Source: Phaeovibrio sulfidiphilus | GTDB lineage: Bacteria; Pseudomonadota; Alphaproteobacteria; Rhodospirillales; Rhodospirillaceae | Direction of reading: 5' to 3' | Length of the DNA: 64,000 bases | Assembly (NCBI RefSeq): GCF_014861485.1 | Contig: NZ_JACZHT010000004.1 | Coordinates: 211,322-275,321 of the forward strand | Made by a program: the position numbers and the translations under genes | Shown: piece by piece, positions 25,708 through 34,910 of the stretch | Layout of the letters: every line of letters begins with the position of its first letter | Position numbering within the stretch: the stretch's first letter is position 1 | The notes under the pieces: generated by a model | Database searches by the model: none | What the model saw: the letters and a program-made list of their open reading frames with translations, nothing else | Told to the model about the DNA's origin: nothing

Positions 25708-25909
25708 CGTATTCAGACACCCTTGACCACCAGCTTGACGACAGAGGCGGTAGGATTGACCGTTCTCCGGCAAACTTCAAGGCTTCCATGAGTGTGCCGT
25801 AGGTGAGGTGTTCTATCTCTCCCTCTTCTGTTTCCAGCACAAATACCAGAGAGCAGGCCCCCGGCTCACCTTCATGTTCGATCACTCCGACCAGACGGGC
25901 GATGGACAA
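25691..25909 (-). CDS. Small unknown protein, start lost to an A7 frameshift
   Basis: 72 residues, open from a TTG at 25909 (SIARLVGVIEHEGEPGACS...). A natural ATG lies at 25944, overlapping the nuclease stop as ATGA, but it is out of frame by one base across a run of seven A residues (25935-25941, T on the plus strand). With eight A residues the protein would begin MKKNTTSRHEEELSIARL and join this frame. So the gene is either recently broken, rescued by slippage, or affected by a sequencing error. It is acidic with a GxxH/E-rich beta pattern; no family recognised. Confidence 0.55.
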   Translation of the reverse strand: MSIARLVGVIEHEGEPGACSLVFVLETEEGEIEHLTYGTLMEALKFAGERSILPPLSSSWWSRVSEYDGCSL

Positions 25910-25940
25910 CTCTTCCTCGTGGCGTGATGTGGTGTTTTTT

Positions 25941-26423
25941 TCATCGGGTTATCTCCTGTCTGGCTTCGGGGCACCAGTGGCGCTTGCGGGTCTGCCAGGC
26001 AGATCGGCCGGGCTCCCAGGGCAGGGCGAGCCCCTCCGCCAGAAGGGTCTCCGCGACGTTTTTTCCGTCGATCATCAGATCAATCAGGGGGCGGCCGTAC
26101 TTGCCCTCCCGGCCGGACCAGACGATCTCGATATGCCCGGCCCGGCGCACCAGGGAGATGAGCCGCCGCTGTGCTGCCTGGCCCTGAAGGCGTTCCCGGG
26201 CGCAGCGCGCGCCTTTGATCTCGGGCGTGTCAATCGACAGGGTCCGCAGGCGCCGGCCGTCCAGGGAGATGGTGTCGCCATCGATGACCCAGATCCGGTC
26301 TCGGGAGACCTCGACGCGCACGGGCTCGGAGGCCGGAGCCGAAGCCCGCGACGGGCTTGCGGACAGGGCTCCACAAAGGATGGAGACGGCCAGCAGGCAG
26401 GCACGTGAGGCAGGGTGCTTCAT
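25941..26423 (-). CDS. Secreted thermonuclease (SNase-like)
   Basis: 160 residues with an N-terminal signal peptide (about 1-28, ending SPSRASA). The staphylococcal-nuclease fold follows: VIDGDTISLDGRRLRTLSID, then TPEI, and GREGKYGRPL. These supply the calcium-binding acids and the catalytic Arg/Glu set (Arg in RRLRT, Glu in PEI, Arg in YGRPL). It would cut DNA or RNA outside the cytoplasm. Such genes are common on plasmids and integrative elements. The stop overlaps the start-like ATG of the next small gene. Confidence 0.85.
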   Translation of the reverse strand: MKHPASRACLLAVSILCGALSASPSRASAPASEPVRVEVSRDRIWVIDGDTISLDGRRLRTLSIDTPEIKGARCARERLQGQAAQRRLISLVRRAGHIEIVWSGREGKYGRPLIDLMIDGKNVAETLLAEGLALPWEPGRSAWQTRKRHWCPEARQEITR

Positions 26424-26514
26424 GACAGGATCCTTTTCGTCCGGTGTGCCCCGTGCTGGCGGGGCGGTCGCAGGGCGCCGCCCGGGCCAGCGACCCGGAC
26501 GGCGGTGGAGGGTG

Positions 26515-26739
26515 TCAGAGCGTCATGCCCAGTTCATTCGTGCGGCCCGGAGCGCGGTGCCGGTCCGGCGCGTTCTCCCGGGCCTTCCGAAGGGCCTTTT
26601 CCGGCTTGAGCTCACGAGTTCCCGTTGCCGTCCGGCTTTGCTCCTGGGGCGCATGGGCCTGGGCGCGGGCGTCCTCCCGGGCCTGCTCCACCAGCTGGCG
26701 GATCCAGTGCGCGGCCTTGGGGCCCATGGCGCGGGTCAT
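26515..26739 (-). CDS. Small basic protein coupled to the toprim gene
   Basis: 74 residues, highly charged and helical (WIRQLVEQAREDARAQAHA...). Its ATG overlaps the toprim gene stop as ATGA, which is the main reason to accept it. No family recognised. Its 3' end is 91 bp from the nuclease start. Confidence 0.5.
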   Translation of the reverse strand: MTRAMGPKAAHWIRQLVEQAREDARAQAHAPQEQSRTATGTRELKPEKALRKARENAPDRHRAPGRTNELGMTL

Positions 26740-27290
26740 GTCATGTCATTGAAATCCGTCATGCCGGCGGCCTTCTGGGCCTCATTCAGAGGCGGAACGA
26801 TCACACTCCCGCCAACGGCCCGGGCGGCTTCGGTGGCCCTCTCAACGCCCACGTTGGTATCCGGCGTGTGGTCGTTGTCGGCGGCCAGCACGATGTCTGC
26901 CTCCGGCAGAACCCAGCGCACGGTCTCGGCCACGGCTTTCAGGTTGCCCGCGTCAAAGGCGCAAATGCACGGGGAGCCCGTGTTTTCGTGCAGGCTGGCG
27001 GCCGTGGCGTACCCCTCCGCGATGATGATTGAGGAAACCGGGCGTTCGCCAAGGTCTTCCAGGGAGGTGGCGCCGCCGGGGGTGTCCAGAAGGTGAAAAA
27101 GTCCGGCCTTGCGTCCGCCCGTCAGGAAGCGCTTGGATCCGGTCTCGTTAATGCGCTGAACGTTCCACAGGCGGCCGGTCTCGTCGCGCAAGGGCGTGAA
27201 GTTATTTTGAGACGGGCCCCGTCCGTCCGGGGTGGCGGGGGGCTCAGCTATGGTCAGCTTCCGCGCCCGGTTCCCGGCGATCCGAATCAC
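26736..27290 (-). pseudogene. Toprim-domain primase-like gene, 5' end missing
   Basis: About 184 residues from a possible GTG at 27290. The C-terminal 110 residues form a toprim domain (SIIIAEGYATAASLHE with the catalytic Glu, then VLAADNDHTPDTN with the DxD pair) as in plasmid/phage primase-helicases. Related proteins have 150 or more further residues with a zinc finger or helicase in front, which are missing here. The same frame stays open upstream but runs antiparallel through the AhpD-like gene, so that part is not real. The cut falls at the island's right edge. Confidence 0.6.
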
Positions 27291-27614
27291 CCGTGACGTT
27301 GTCAAACCGGATGTCGAGAGTGTCCGCCTCGAAACAGCCCATGTTCGGCCACGTCCGGATCCACCGGAGCAACCAGACCGGCCGAATACAGGCGGTCCGT
27401 CCGTCTGTGTCGAGTCGTCCCGGTGCGACTGTCCGGCCGGGCCTTCGGCCGCATTCCGGTCCACGGAACCAGCGAGGAAAAGGCCCCCTCCATCATGGGG
27501 TTCCCGTGGAACGGGCTTTTCAGTCTTGAAGCACTGGCCCTCACGCCCCATGTTCGGTAGTAATGGCTCGCCGGCAGAAGCCTGCATTCCCGCATCGTGT
27601 TCCGGAGACCCCTC
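27291..27614. other. Island right junction, no gene seen
   Basis: The 324 bp between the truncated toprim gene and the second AhpD-like gene hold no convincing gene. CATGTTCGG occurs at about 27340 and 27549. I found no repeat shared with the left junction (11795-12006). Confidence 0.5.
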
Positions 27615-28046
27615 ATGTACAGACTTAGCCTGCCGTTTCAGCCCCCTTCGTCTGACGAAAGCCCGGTCTCGGGGGAGGGCGCGACGGCTCCGGCCACCGA
27701 CAGTTCTGGAAAAGAGCTTTTCGAGCTGGTCTCCCTGCGTGTTTTGCAGATCAACGGCTGCCCCTGTTTCGAGGAAATGTACGCCGCCGCCTTGCGCTCG
27801 GGGGGGATCCCGGCCGCAAAGCTGGACGGTCTGTCGGGCTGGCGCACGAGCGCCCTTTTCAGTGAGCGCGAGCGCGCCGCGTTGCAGTGGGCCGAGTCCC
27901 GGATCGAGGCGGCCGGGCCCCTGTCCTCGGATCGGGAGTGCGATCCCGTCCGGGCCCTTTTCAGCGATGATGAGATTTCCGACCTGGGCTTCACCATTGC
28001 GCTGATGAGCACCTTCAATCGCCTGGCCATCGGCATGCGCAAGTAG
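27615..28046 (+). CDS. AhpD-like paralogue with a lost catalytic motif
   Basis: 143 residues, the same length as 11363-11794, aligning without gaps. At the active site the CXXC has become C49-P-C51-F52 and the proton-relay histidine is Y56, so peroxidase chemistry of the usual kind should be lost. The fold core and ending FNRLAIGMRK are kept, and the frame is open, which argues for retained selection rather than decay. Start chosen to match the paralogue, with CGGAGA upstream. Confidence 0.8.
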   Translation: MYRLSLPFQPPSSDESPVSGEGATAPATDSSGKELFELVSLRVLQINGCPCFEEMYAAALRSGGIPAAKLDGLSGWRTSALFSERERAALQWAESRIEAAGPLSSDRECDPVRALFSDDEISDLGFTIALMSTFNRLAIGMRK

Positions 28047-28209
28047 GGGGCACGGCTTCCCCGCCCGCAGCCGGTCCCGCTGTTCGGACACCCCCTCACG
28101 GGCGGGCCTGTCCGGGGATTTGGCCGGGGATCTGGCCGACGTGGGCCACACCTTCAAAACCCTCAGGATACTGTTCAGGATACCCGGTTCGCGGTAGGCC
28201 CGGCCGGGG

Positions 28210-31200
28210 TCAGGCCACCGGGGCCGCTGTCTCCCGTCGGCGGGCAGAGGCATTGTCCGTCCCGTCGTCCTCCGGAAGATCCTCCCCCGCCAGACGCTCC
28301 GCCTCTTTCAGATCCACCGAGACCAGCGAGGACACGCCCCGCTCCACCATGGTGACGCCGTAAAGCCGGTCCATGCGGGCCATGGTCATGCGGTGGTGGG
28401 TGACCACAAGGAACCGGGTCCGGGTGATCTCGGTGAGTTCCTGGAGCATGGTGCACAGGCGGTCCACGTTGGCGTCGTCCAGGGGGGCGTCCACCTCGTC
28501 CAGCACGCAGATGGGCGCGGGGTTGGTCAGGAACACCGCAAACAGCAGCGCAAGGGCTGTCAGGGCCTGTTCCCCGCCGGACAGCAGGGACAGGCTCTGG
28601 AGCCGCTTGCCCGGAGGGCTGGCCATGATCTCCAGGCCGGCTTCCAGGGGGTCGCTGTCCTCCACCAGGGTCAGGTGGGCCTTGCCGCCGCCGAACAGGC
28701 GGGCAAACAGGCGCTGGAAGTGCTCGTCCACCCTGGCGAACGAGTCCAGAAGGCGGGCCCGGCCTTCCTTGTTCAGTTCGGAAATGGCCTGGCGCAGGCG
28801 GGCGATGGCCTCCACCAGGTCGGTGCGCTCGTGGTCCAGGGTGTCCACCTGGGAGGTCAGCTCCCCGGCCTCCTGGTCCGCGCAGAGGTTCACCGGGCCG
28901 AGGGCATCGCGTTCCCGCCCCAGGGACAGGAGCTCACGCTCCGCCACCTCGAGGGCCGGCAGGTCCGCATCCGGGGGCAGGTCCGTCTTGCGGACCAGCT
29001 CCTCGGGGGAGCACTGCCGTTTCTCGGCAATCTGGCGGGCCGCCTCCTGGCAGGCGCTCCGGCCCTGCTCGACAGCGGATTCCGCGCGGATCAGCGCCTC
29101 CCGGGCCCTGGCCTCGGTCTTCTGGGCCTCTTTCAGCGCCAGCCCCGCCTCCCGGAGCAGGGTTTCCGCCCGGGCAAGCTCATCGTCCAGGCTTTTGCGC
29201 TCGGCCTCCAGGGCGGCGATATCGTCCTGAAGGGTGGCTTTCCGCTCGGCCAGCACATCGGGCTGACCGTCCAGGGTCGCGAGCGTCGTGCGGGCCTGCT
29301 GCTGGCGGGTTTCAAAGTCGGTGGCCTGCCGGGTGGCCTGATCGTGACGCTCCTGCCACGAGGCCCGCTCTCCCGCCAGCCCCGACAGGCGCCGGCGGCG
29401 CCCGTGGTCCGCCTGCCGGGCGCGGTCCAGCTCGCTTTGCACCGAACGCTGGGTCTCTCGCAGCGCGTCCAGGGCGGCCTTGCGGGCGGTCTGCTCGGTC
29501 ACGAGCGCGGTGTCATCCCCGCGGGCGGCCAGGGCCTGTTCCAGGCGGGCGCACTCGGCCTCGGCCGGGGCCAGGTCCGCCGCCAGGTGGGCCAGGGTGT
29601 CCTCCAGGCTGTTCAGGCGCGCCCCGGCTTCGGAGGCCCGGCGCTCCAGCGACGCGGCCCGGTCCCGGGCCTGCTGGCACTCCCGGTCCGCCTGCCGCAG
29701 GGCCTCGCGGCAGGTGCGTTCCCGGGCGGTTGCGGTCTCCAGCCGGGCGGCGGCCTCCCGGGCGCTGGCGGCAAGGGCATCGCGCTCCTGGCGGGCGCTG
29801 TCGAGCCGCGTCTCCAGGGCCTCAAGCCGGTTGCGGGTTTCCAGCCGCGCGGCGGCGGCCCGGGCGCTGTCGCGCGCTCCCGGGCGGCGGACCAGGCCGT
29901 CCCAGCGCCACAGGCCCCCCTCCGGATCCACAAGCTGCTGCCCCGGCATCAGGTGCCACTGGCGGGCGGCGGCGTCTTCCGCGCTGTCGGCGATCCCGGT
30001 GGCGCCCAGGATCCGGGACAGGGCCGCGGGGGCGTCCACCTGTCCGGCCAGGGGGCGGGTTCCCTCCGGAAGCGCCGGGAGTGCGGGCGAGCGGGTCTTT
30101 CCGTCGGCTCCGTCACCGCTACTGTCACCGCTCCCCTTACTGGCACTGTCACTCTCGTCCCCACCGTCGCTCCCGCCCGCGGGCGCGCCTGATCCGTCCA
30201 GGTCGCGCCAGCACACCGCGGCGCCGTCGGTCAGCGAGGCGTGAAGATCATCCCCCAGGGCCCCGGCCAGAGCCTTTTCCACACCGGCGACGGGGCGGAG
30301 CTGGTCCACAAGGGGCGGCGCATCGGCGGTGCCGCGGGTCTGTGCGGGGCGCAGCAGGGCCTGAAGGCCCCGGGCCTCGGCGTCCAGCTGGCCGAACGTG
30401 CTCTCGGCGTCCTGAAGGGCGCTGCGGGCCTGCGCTTCAGTGGTGCGCGCGGTCCCAAGAGCGCTTTCCGCCTCTTCAAGGGCCGAGCGGGCGGCATCGG
30501 CGGCCGCGTCGGCCTGCGCGGTCGCCTGGCGGGCGGCCTCCAGGTCGGCCGTGGGGACGGTGGCGGCCTCCAGGGTGTCGCGCTCGCGCCGGGCGTCCCC
30601 GAGCCGGGAGCGCAGGCGCTCCGCCTGGCTGCGGGCCTGGGCCAGAAGACGCTTCTCCGCGTCGTCCCGGGCCCGATGCTCGGCCAGGGCGCGGGTGGCG
30701 GCGCTCAGGTGCTCTTCCAGGGTGGCGGCGTCCCGGGTGAGCTCGCCCAGGCGCTGTTCCAGACGGGGCACCGTGTCCCGGGACTCGTCCAGGGCGGCGC
30801 GGAGCCTTTGCTCCTCTGCGTCCAGGTCGGCCAGGGCCTTGCGGGCATCCGCCAGCCGCTCCCTTTCGCGTCGGGCGTCGTTTTCGGCCTGGGCCAGGCG
30901 GGAGAGGTTCTCACGGCGGCTTTGCTGGATGGCCCGGTCCTCGGCCTCCAGCTGTTCCCGCGCGAGGGAGAGGCGCTGGATGCGCGCCGAGAGCTCGCCG
31001 TGGGCGACCCGCAGGGGCGGGAAGGTCTCGGACAGCTCGTTCTGGCGGTGCCCCGCGGCGGTGGCGGCGGCGCTGGCGGTGGCGGCCTCGCGCTCCCGCT
31101 CGGCGTAGACCCGCCGTGCGGTGTCCAGGGCCTGCAGCCCCTCCACCCAGCGCAGGCGCAGGACAATGGATTCGGTTTCGTGCAGTTTTTCCGACAGGGT

Positions 31201-31860
31201 CCGGTAGCGGGCCGCCTGCCGCGCCTGGCGGGCCAGGCTGTTGAGCTGGTTGCGCAGGGTGCCAACCACGTCATCCAGACGCTCCAGGTTGGCCTCGGCG
31301 GCGGCAAGGCGGGACTGGGCCTCCTGGCGCCGGGTGTGGAGACCGGCGATCCCCGCGGCTTCCTCCAGCAGGGCCCGGCGCTGGATGGGCTTCGCGCCGA
31401 TGAGGGCGGCCACCCGGCCCTGTGAGACAATGGCCGCCGAGCGGGCGCCCGAGGACATGTCGGCAAACAGAAGCTGCACGTCCCGGGCGCGGACCTCCTT
31501 GCCGTTGACCCGGTAGACCGAGCCCTCGCCCCGGCGGATGCGCCGCGTGACTTCCAGTTCCTCGGCGGTGTTGAACAGGGGCGGGGCGGTGTGCTCCCGG
31601 TTGTCCAGAAGCAAGGTGACCTCGGCCAGGTTCCGGGCGGGGCGGGCGCTGGTCCCGCCGAAAATCACGTCATCCATCTCGCCGCCGCGCAGCTGGCGGG
31701 CGGAGGTCTCGCCCATGACCCAGCGCAGGGCCTCGACCACGTTGGACTTGCCGCACCCGTTCGGGCCGACAATACCCGTCAGTCCGTCGCTGATCTGGAG
31801 ATCAGCTGCCTCGACGAAGGACTTGAAGCCCACAAGCCGGAGACGGACGACGTGAAGCAT
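28210..31860 (-). CDS. smc: Chromosome segregation ATPase Smc
   Basis: 1216 residues. Head half one has Walker A GPNGCGKS (32-39). Long coiled coils flank a hinge around 500-640. Head half two has signature LLSGGEQALTALALL and Walker B CVLDEVDAPLDDANV. It condenses and helps segregate the chromosome with ScpAB. A low-complexity Ser/Gly/Asp-rich stretch (coded at about 30110-30185) interrupts the hinge region. It begins 9 bp after the DsbA-like gene, so they are probably co-transcribed. Confidence 0.97.
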   Translation of the reverse strand: MLHVVRLRLVGFKSFVEAADLQISDGLTGIVGPNGCGKSNVVEALRWVMGETSARQLRGGEMDDVIFGGTSARPARNLAEVTLLLDNREHTAPPLFNTAEELEVTRRIRRGEGSVYRVNGKEVRARDVQLLFADMSSGARSAAIVSQGRVAALIGAKPIQRRALLEEAAGIAGLHTRRQEAQSRLAAAEANLERLDDVVGTLRNQLNSLARQARQAARYRTLSEKLHETESIVLRLRWVEGLQALDTARRVYAEREREAATASAAATAAGHRQNELSETFPPLRVAHGELSARIQRLSLAREQLEAEDRAIQQSRRENLSRLAQAENDARRERERLADARKALADLDAEEQRLRAALDESRDTVPRLEQRLGELTRDAATLEEHLSAATRALAEHRARDDAEKRLLAQARSQAERLRSRLGDARRERDTLEAATVPTADLEAARQATAQADAAADAARSALEEAESALGTARTTEAQARSALQDAESTFGQLDAEARGLQALLRPAQTRGTADAPPLVDQLRPVAGVEKALAGALGDDLHASLTDGAAVCWRDLDGSGAPAGGSDGGDESDSASKGSGDSSGDGADGKTRSPALPALPEGTRPLAGQVDAPAALSRILGATGIADSAEDAAARQWHLMPGQQLVDPEGGLWRWDGLVRRPGARDSARAAAARLETRNRLEALETRLDSARQERDALAASAREAAARLETATARERTCREALRQADRECQQARDRAASLERRASEAGARLNSLEDTLAHLAADLAPAEAECARLEQALAARGDDTALVTEQTARKAALDALRETQRSVQSELDRARQADHGRRRRLSGLAGERASWQERHDQATRQATDFETRQQQARTTLATLDGQPDVLAERKATLQDDIAALEAERKSLDDELARAETLLREAGLALKEAQKTEARAREALIRAESAVEQGRSACQEAARQIAEKRQCSPEELVRKTDLPPDADLPALEVAERELLSLGRERDALGPVNLCADQEAGELTSQVDTLDHERTDLVEAIARLRQAISELNKEGRARLLDSFARVDEHFQRLFARLFGGGKAHLTLVEDSDPLEAGLEIMASPPGKRLQSLSLLSGGEQALTALALLFAVFLTNPAPICVLDEVDAPLDDANVDRLCTMLQELTEITRTRFLVVTHHRMTMARMDRLYGVTMVERGVSSLVSVDLKEAERLAGEDLPEDDGTDNASARRRETAAPVA

Positions 31861-31869
31861 GGGCCCCCG

Positions 31870-32505
31870 CTATTTTTTCTTCAGCAGCGGGTCCAGAGCC
31901 TTCTTGAACTTGTCGAAGCTCTGGAAGCCGATGAGCGGCTTGTCGATGCCGGAGATCACGAAGCTGGGCGTGGAGTTGATGCCAAGGCGGGTGGCCTCCT
32001 GCTCTCCGGCGCGGATGGAGTCCAGGACCGCGGGGTTGCCGACGCACGCGTCCACGGCCTCGGGGCTCATGCCCGCAAGGGCCACCAGACCCTTCAGGGC
32101 GCCCAGGGGATTTGTCGCGCCGTACCAGGTGGCAGCGTTTTCCATCAGGGAGTTGCGCAGGGCGTAGTCCATGTCCGCCGGAGCGCAGCGCAGGACCATG
32201 GCGCCGACCATCGCCCAGGGGTTGCCCAGGGAGTGGTCCCGGAACACCCAGCGCACCAGGCCGGTGTCGATGTACGCCTTGCGGATTTCCGGCAGGACGT
32301 CCTTGTGGAAGGTGGCGCAGTGGTTGCACAGGATGGAGGAGTACTCGACCACCGTGACGGGCGCGTCCGCCCGTCCGATCACATGCTCGGGGAACTTCGC
32401 GCTGTCGGCGGCCGAGGGCGCCTCCGCCCGGGCGGGGCCGGACAGAAGTCCGAACCCAACCGCGGACAGGACGCACAGAATGAGAAGCGAAAGACGAATT
32501 TTCAC
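31870..32505 (-). CDS. DsbA-family periplasmic thiol-disulfide oxidoreductase
   Basis: 211 residues from a GTG with CCGGAGACG upstream. Residues 1-25 are a signal peptide ending GPARAEA. A thioredoxin-fold DsbA-like domain follows with active site CNHC, an inserted helical part and the cis-proline region NSTPSFVI. It probably oxidises or isomerises exported proteins. Located directly before smc. Confidence 0.9.
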   Translation of the reverse strand: MKIRLSLLILCVLSAVGFGLLSGPARAEAPSAADSAKFPEHVIGRADAPVTVVEYSSILCNHCATFHKDVLPEIRKAYIDTGLVRWVFRDHSLGNPWAMVGAMVLRCAPADMDYALRNSLMENAATWYGATNPLGALKGLVALAGMSPEAVDACVGNPAVLDSIRAGEQEATRLGINSTPSFVISGIDKPLIGFQSFDKFKKALDPLLKKK

Positions 32506-32581
32506 GGTTACGTCTCCGGAACAGGTACGGTACTGGGGTACTGGATACTGGAAAATGGGGGATTCGGGAAGGGGGGACGGA

Positions 32582-33724
32582 TCAGGAACCCGATCCGTCC
32601 GGAGTGTGGGAGGCGGCGGCTCCGGCCGGGTCGATGTCCGCAGGCCGGGTGTGGGGGCGCCCCACCGTGGCCGGAACAAACGTGCCCCCGTTCTTTTCGG
32701 ACACCGCGCGCTCGAAGAACGACAGGTAGGCCTGGACGATCTTCTCCTCGGTGTACGAGGCCTGGAACGTGTTCCAGCCGCCGGTGGCGATTTTCTCCAG
32801 GAGGGCCGGGTCCGCGAGGACACGGCGGATTTCCGCGGTCAGGGCGGGGGCGTCGTCCACCGGGACAAGCAGGCCGTTTTCCCCGTGGGTGATCAGGGCC
32901 GACGGGCCCTGGGCGCGGGTGGAGATCAGCGCCTGCCCGTGGGACCAGGCCTCCAGCATCACGTTGCCCAGGGGCTCGTGGCGGGAGGGGAACACCACCA
33001 GGTTCGCTGCCGCATAAAGGGCCGCCGTGTCGTCACGCCAGCCCAGGAAGCGGATCCGGGGCTTGATGCCCAGCTCGAAGGCCAGTTGTTCCAGGGCCTG
33101 GCGCTCGGGGCCTTCCCCGGCCAGCCACAGGTAGACCTCCGGAACCCGGGCGATGGCCTTCAGCAGGACGTCAAAGCCCTTGTTCTCGTGCAGGCGCCCC
33201 AGCGAGAAGATCACGGGGACATGCTCGGGGGTGTAGAGGCTCTTGCGCGCGACCGGAGGCATGCGGGTCTGCGGGGCGAAGTTCGGAAGGTGGACCGCCC
33301 GATCCGCCGGGAACCCGCTGTTGATCATGTGGGTGCGGATGGCGTCCGTGTTGCAGATCACATAGTCACAGTTCTGGTAGTAGCGCGGGTCGTAGAATCC
33401 CCCCAGGCGCCCGCACAGGGCGTAGCTTCCGGGCGGGGTGAAGCGGGTGGCGCGGTTCATCCAGGTCAGGGCCAGATGGGGCTTGAAGCGCGCGATTTCC
33501 TTGCGCAGCCGGATGGGGGTCTGGAAGTCCAGCCGCCCGCCGAAGGGCAGGGTGACCGGGGCCAGACCGGCGTCCACGAGCCGGCGGATCCGCTCGGGTG
33601 CCGGGCGGGTCACGATGTGCTGTTGAAGCCCGGCCCGGTGCAGGGCGATGCAAAGACGCTCGAAAAACAGTTCCGCGCCACCGTGTTCGGCTCCGGCCAT
33701 GACTTGAAGGACGCGCATGCTCAT
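32582..33724 (-). CDS. GT4-family glycosyltransferase
   Basis: 380 residues, GT-B fold. N-terminal MAGAEHGGAELFFERL is the acceptor-side loop. The C-terminal nucleotide-sugar domain has SLGRLHENKGFDVLL and the E-X7-E motif in EPLGNVMLEAW. It would add a sugar to lipopolysaccharide or another glycan. ATG 33724 has TGGAG 7 bp upstream. Same strand as the next glycosyltransferase (33835-34887). Sugar and acceptor unknown. Confidence 0.88.
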   Translation of the reverse strand: MSMRVLQVMAGAEHGGAELFFERLCIALHRAGLQQHIVTRPAPERIRRLVDAGLAPVTLPFGGRLDFQTPIRLRKEIARFKPHLALTWMNRATRFTPPGSYALCGRLGGFYDPRYYQNCDYVICNTDAIRTHMINSGFPADRAVHLPNFAPQTRMPPVARKSLYTPEHVPVIFSLGRLHENKGFDVLLKAIARVPEVYLWLAGEGPERQALEQLAFELGIKPRIRFLGWRDDTAALYAAANLVVFPSRHEPLGNVMLEAWSHGQALISTRAQGPSALITHGENGLLVPVDDAPALTAEIRRVLADPALLEKIATGGWNTFQASYTEEKIVQAYLSFFERAVSEKNGGTFVPATVGRPHTRPADIDPAGAAASHTPDGSGS

Positions 33725-33834
33725 CGGGTGCTCCAGAGAGTTTGTAGACAAACCGGAGGGAGAGTAGCCCAATCCGGTCCAGGTTGTCGTGAAGAAAAAT
33801 CAAGGTTTCCGGCACGAGGTCCGGTTGTGCCGGT

Positions 33835-34887
33835 CTAGGCCAGGGCCTCGAACAGCTCGGCCACCTGATCCCAGCGGGGGTACTTCCGGGAAACCCGGGT
33901 TCCCTCGTGGAGGGAGCGCCAGAAGCTGTCCTCTTTCAGGATCGCAACGCCCACGTTGCACAGGGCGTCGAAGTCGGGCACCAGCATGCCGGTCTCGCCG
34001 TTGGTCAGGCGCTCGCCCGCCGCGCCCCGGGTGAGGGCAACGCCCGGAACGCCGCAGGCCTGGGTTTCGGCCAGGCTCCAGCAGACCAGATCCCTGGGGT
34101 GCCCCGGGTACAGGTGCACCCGCGCGTCCCGGAAGGCCTCGGCCATGCGGGTGGCGGGGCGGGGCTCCTTGACCGAGACCCCCGCATCCCCCAGCTCCAG
34201 CACTTTTTCCGCGAGGGTGGCAATCTCGGCGTCCACGCTCGCGCCGTGAAGGGCGCCGTGCAGGAGGGCCGAGTAGATGTGCAGGCGGGCCTCCGGAAGC
34301 TCCCGGTGAACTTGGGTGCGCCACAGGTCCAGAAGCGGGGCCAGGCCCTGGGACGGGTGGGTGGTGGTGATGGCCACCGGCGGGGGCGCGTCCTCGGAGC
34401 TGGAGCGCGGATGAAACGCCAGGTCCACGCCCGGGGCAATCACCGTCACGTCCTCGAGGGGGCAGGCATAGCGGGCCACCTCTCCCGGAAGCACGACCCG
34501 GGGGCGGTAGCGGTCCAGGGCCTCCCGGCAGGGGGGCGCGTTCAGATAGCCGCCCGGCCCAAGGGCATACAGAACCCGGGTGCCCGCCTCCCGCACCACC
34601 CCCAGAAGCTGCGGGTTGCGAAAGGCGATGACCAGGCGGGCCTGCTCCACCAGGGGCGCGGCGCCGGTGCGCGGACCGCCCTCGGCCCAGTCCTCTGCCA
34701 GGGGCTCCCAGCGGACGCCCCGGGTCGTGACCGCAAGCGGTGTCCGCGTGAGGGCCACAACCGTGCAGCCCCTCAGCGCCATGGCCTCGGCGAGACAGAC
34801 GAAGGCCCGCGCGGCCCCGTCAAGGGCCCGCGTCCGCATGGTGTTGGAATCGATTGCGAGGGTCTCGTCGACCAGAACGACCGTCAT
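33835..34887 (-). CDS. Glycosyltransferase-like protein (GT-B fold)
   Basis: 350 residues, related in shape to GT4 enzymes though the N-terminal domain is poorly conserved. The C-terminal domain has HPSQGLAPLLDLW, YPGHPRDLVCWSLAETQACG (an EX-type motif) and GETGMLVPD. ATG start with an AGG-type site upstream. 110 bp upstream of the companion glycosyltransferase, so both may build one glycan. Confidence 0.75.
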   Translation of the reverse strand: MTVVLVDETLAIDSNTMRTRALDGAARAFVCLAEAMALRGCTVVALTRTPLAVTTRGVRWEPLAEDWAEGGPRTGAAPLVEQARLVIAFRNPQLLGVVREAGTRVLYALGPGGYLNAPPCREALDRYRPRVVLPGEVARYACPLEDVTVIAPGVDLAFHPRSSSEDAPPPVAITTTHPSQGLAPLLDLWRTQVHRELPEARLHIYSALLHGALHGASVDAEIATLAEKVLELGDAGVSVKEPRPATRMAEAFRDARVHLYPGHPRDLVCWSLAETQACGVPGVALTRGAAGERLTNGETGMLVPDFDALCNVGVAILKEDSFWRSLHEGTRVSRKYPRWDQVAELFEALA

Positions 34888-34910
34888 GGGCGCACCTGTT
34901 TCCAAAAGCC

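Larger units (their letters stand above)
11950..27300. mobile_element. Integrative mobilisable island (approximate ends)
   Basis: The segment holds a large serine recombinase at its left edge, relaxase, relaxosome accessory gene, possible oriT, a methyltransferase/ATPase cargo, and a cut-off toprim gene at its right edge. Genes from about 18 to 24 kb are visibly richer in A and T than the flanks. No conjugation (type IV secretion) genes are present, so transfer would need a helper. The exact ends are not seen: I found no convincing direct repeats or tRNA at either junction. Confidence 0.75.

Noticed and set aside
27615..28253. The 5' extension of the toprim frame through the AhpD-like gene
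   Set aside because: The extension is antisense to a gene with a clear paralogue and ribosome site, and its translation has no primase features.
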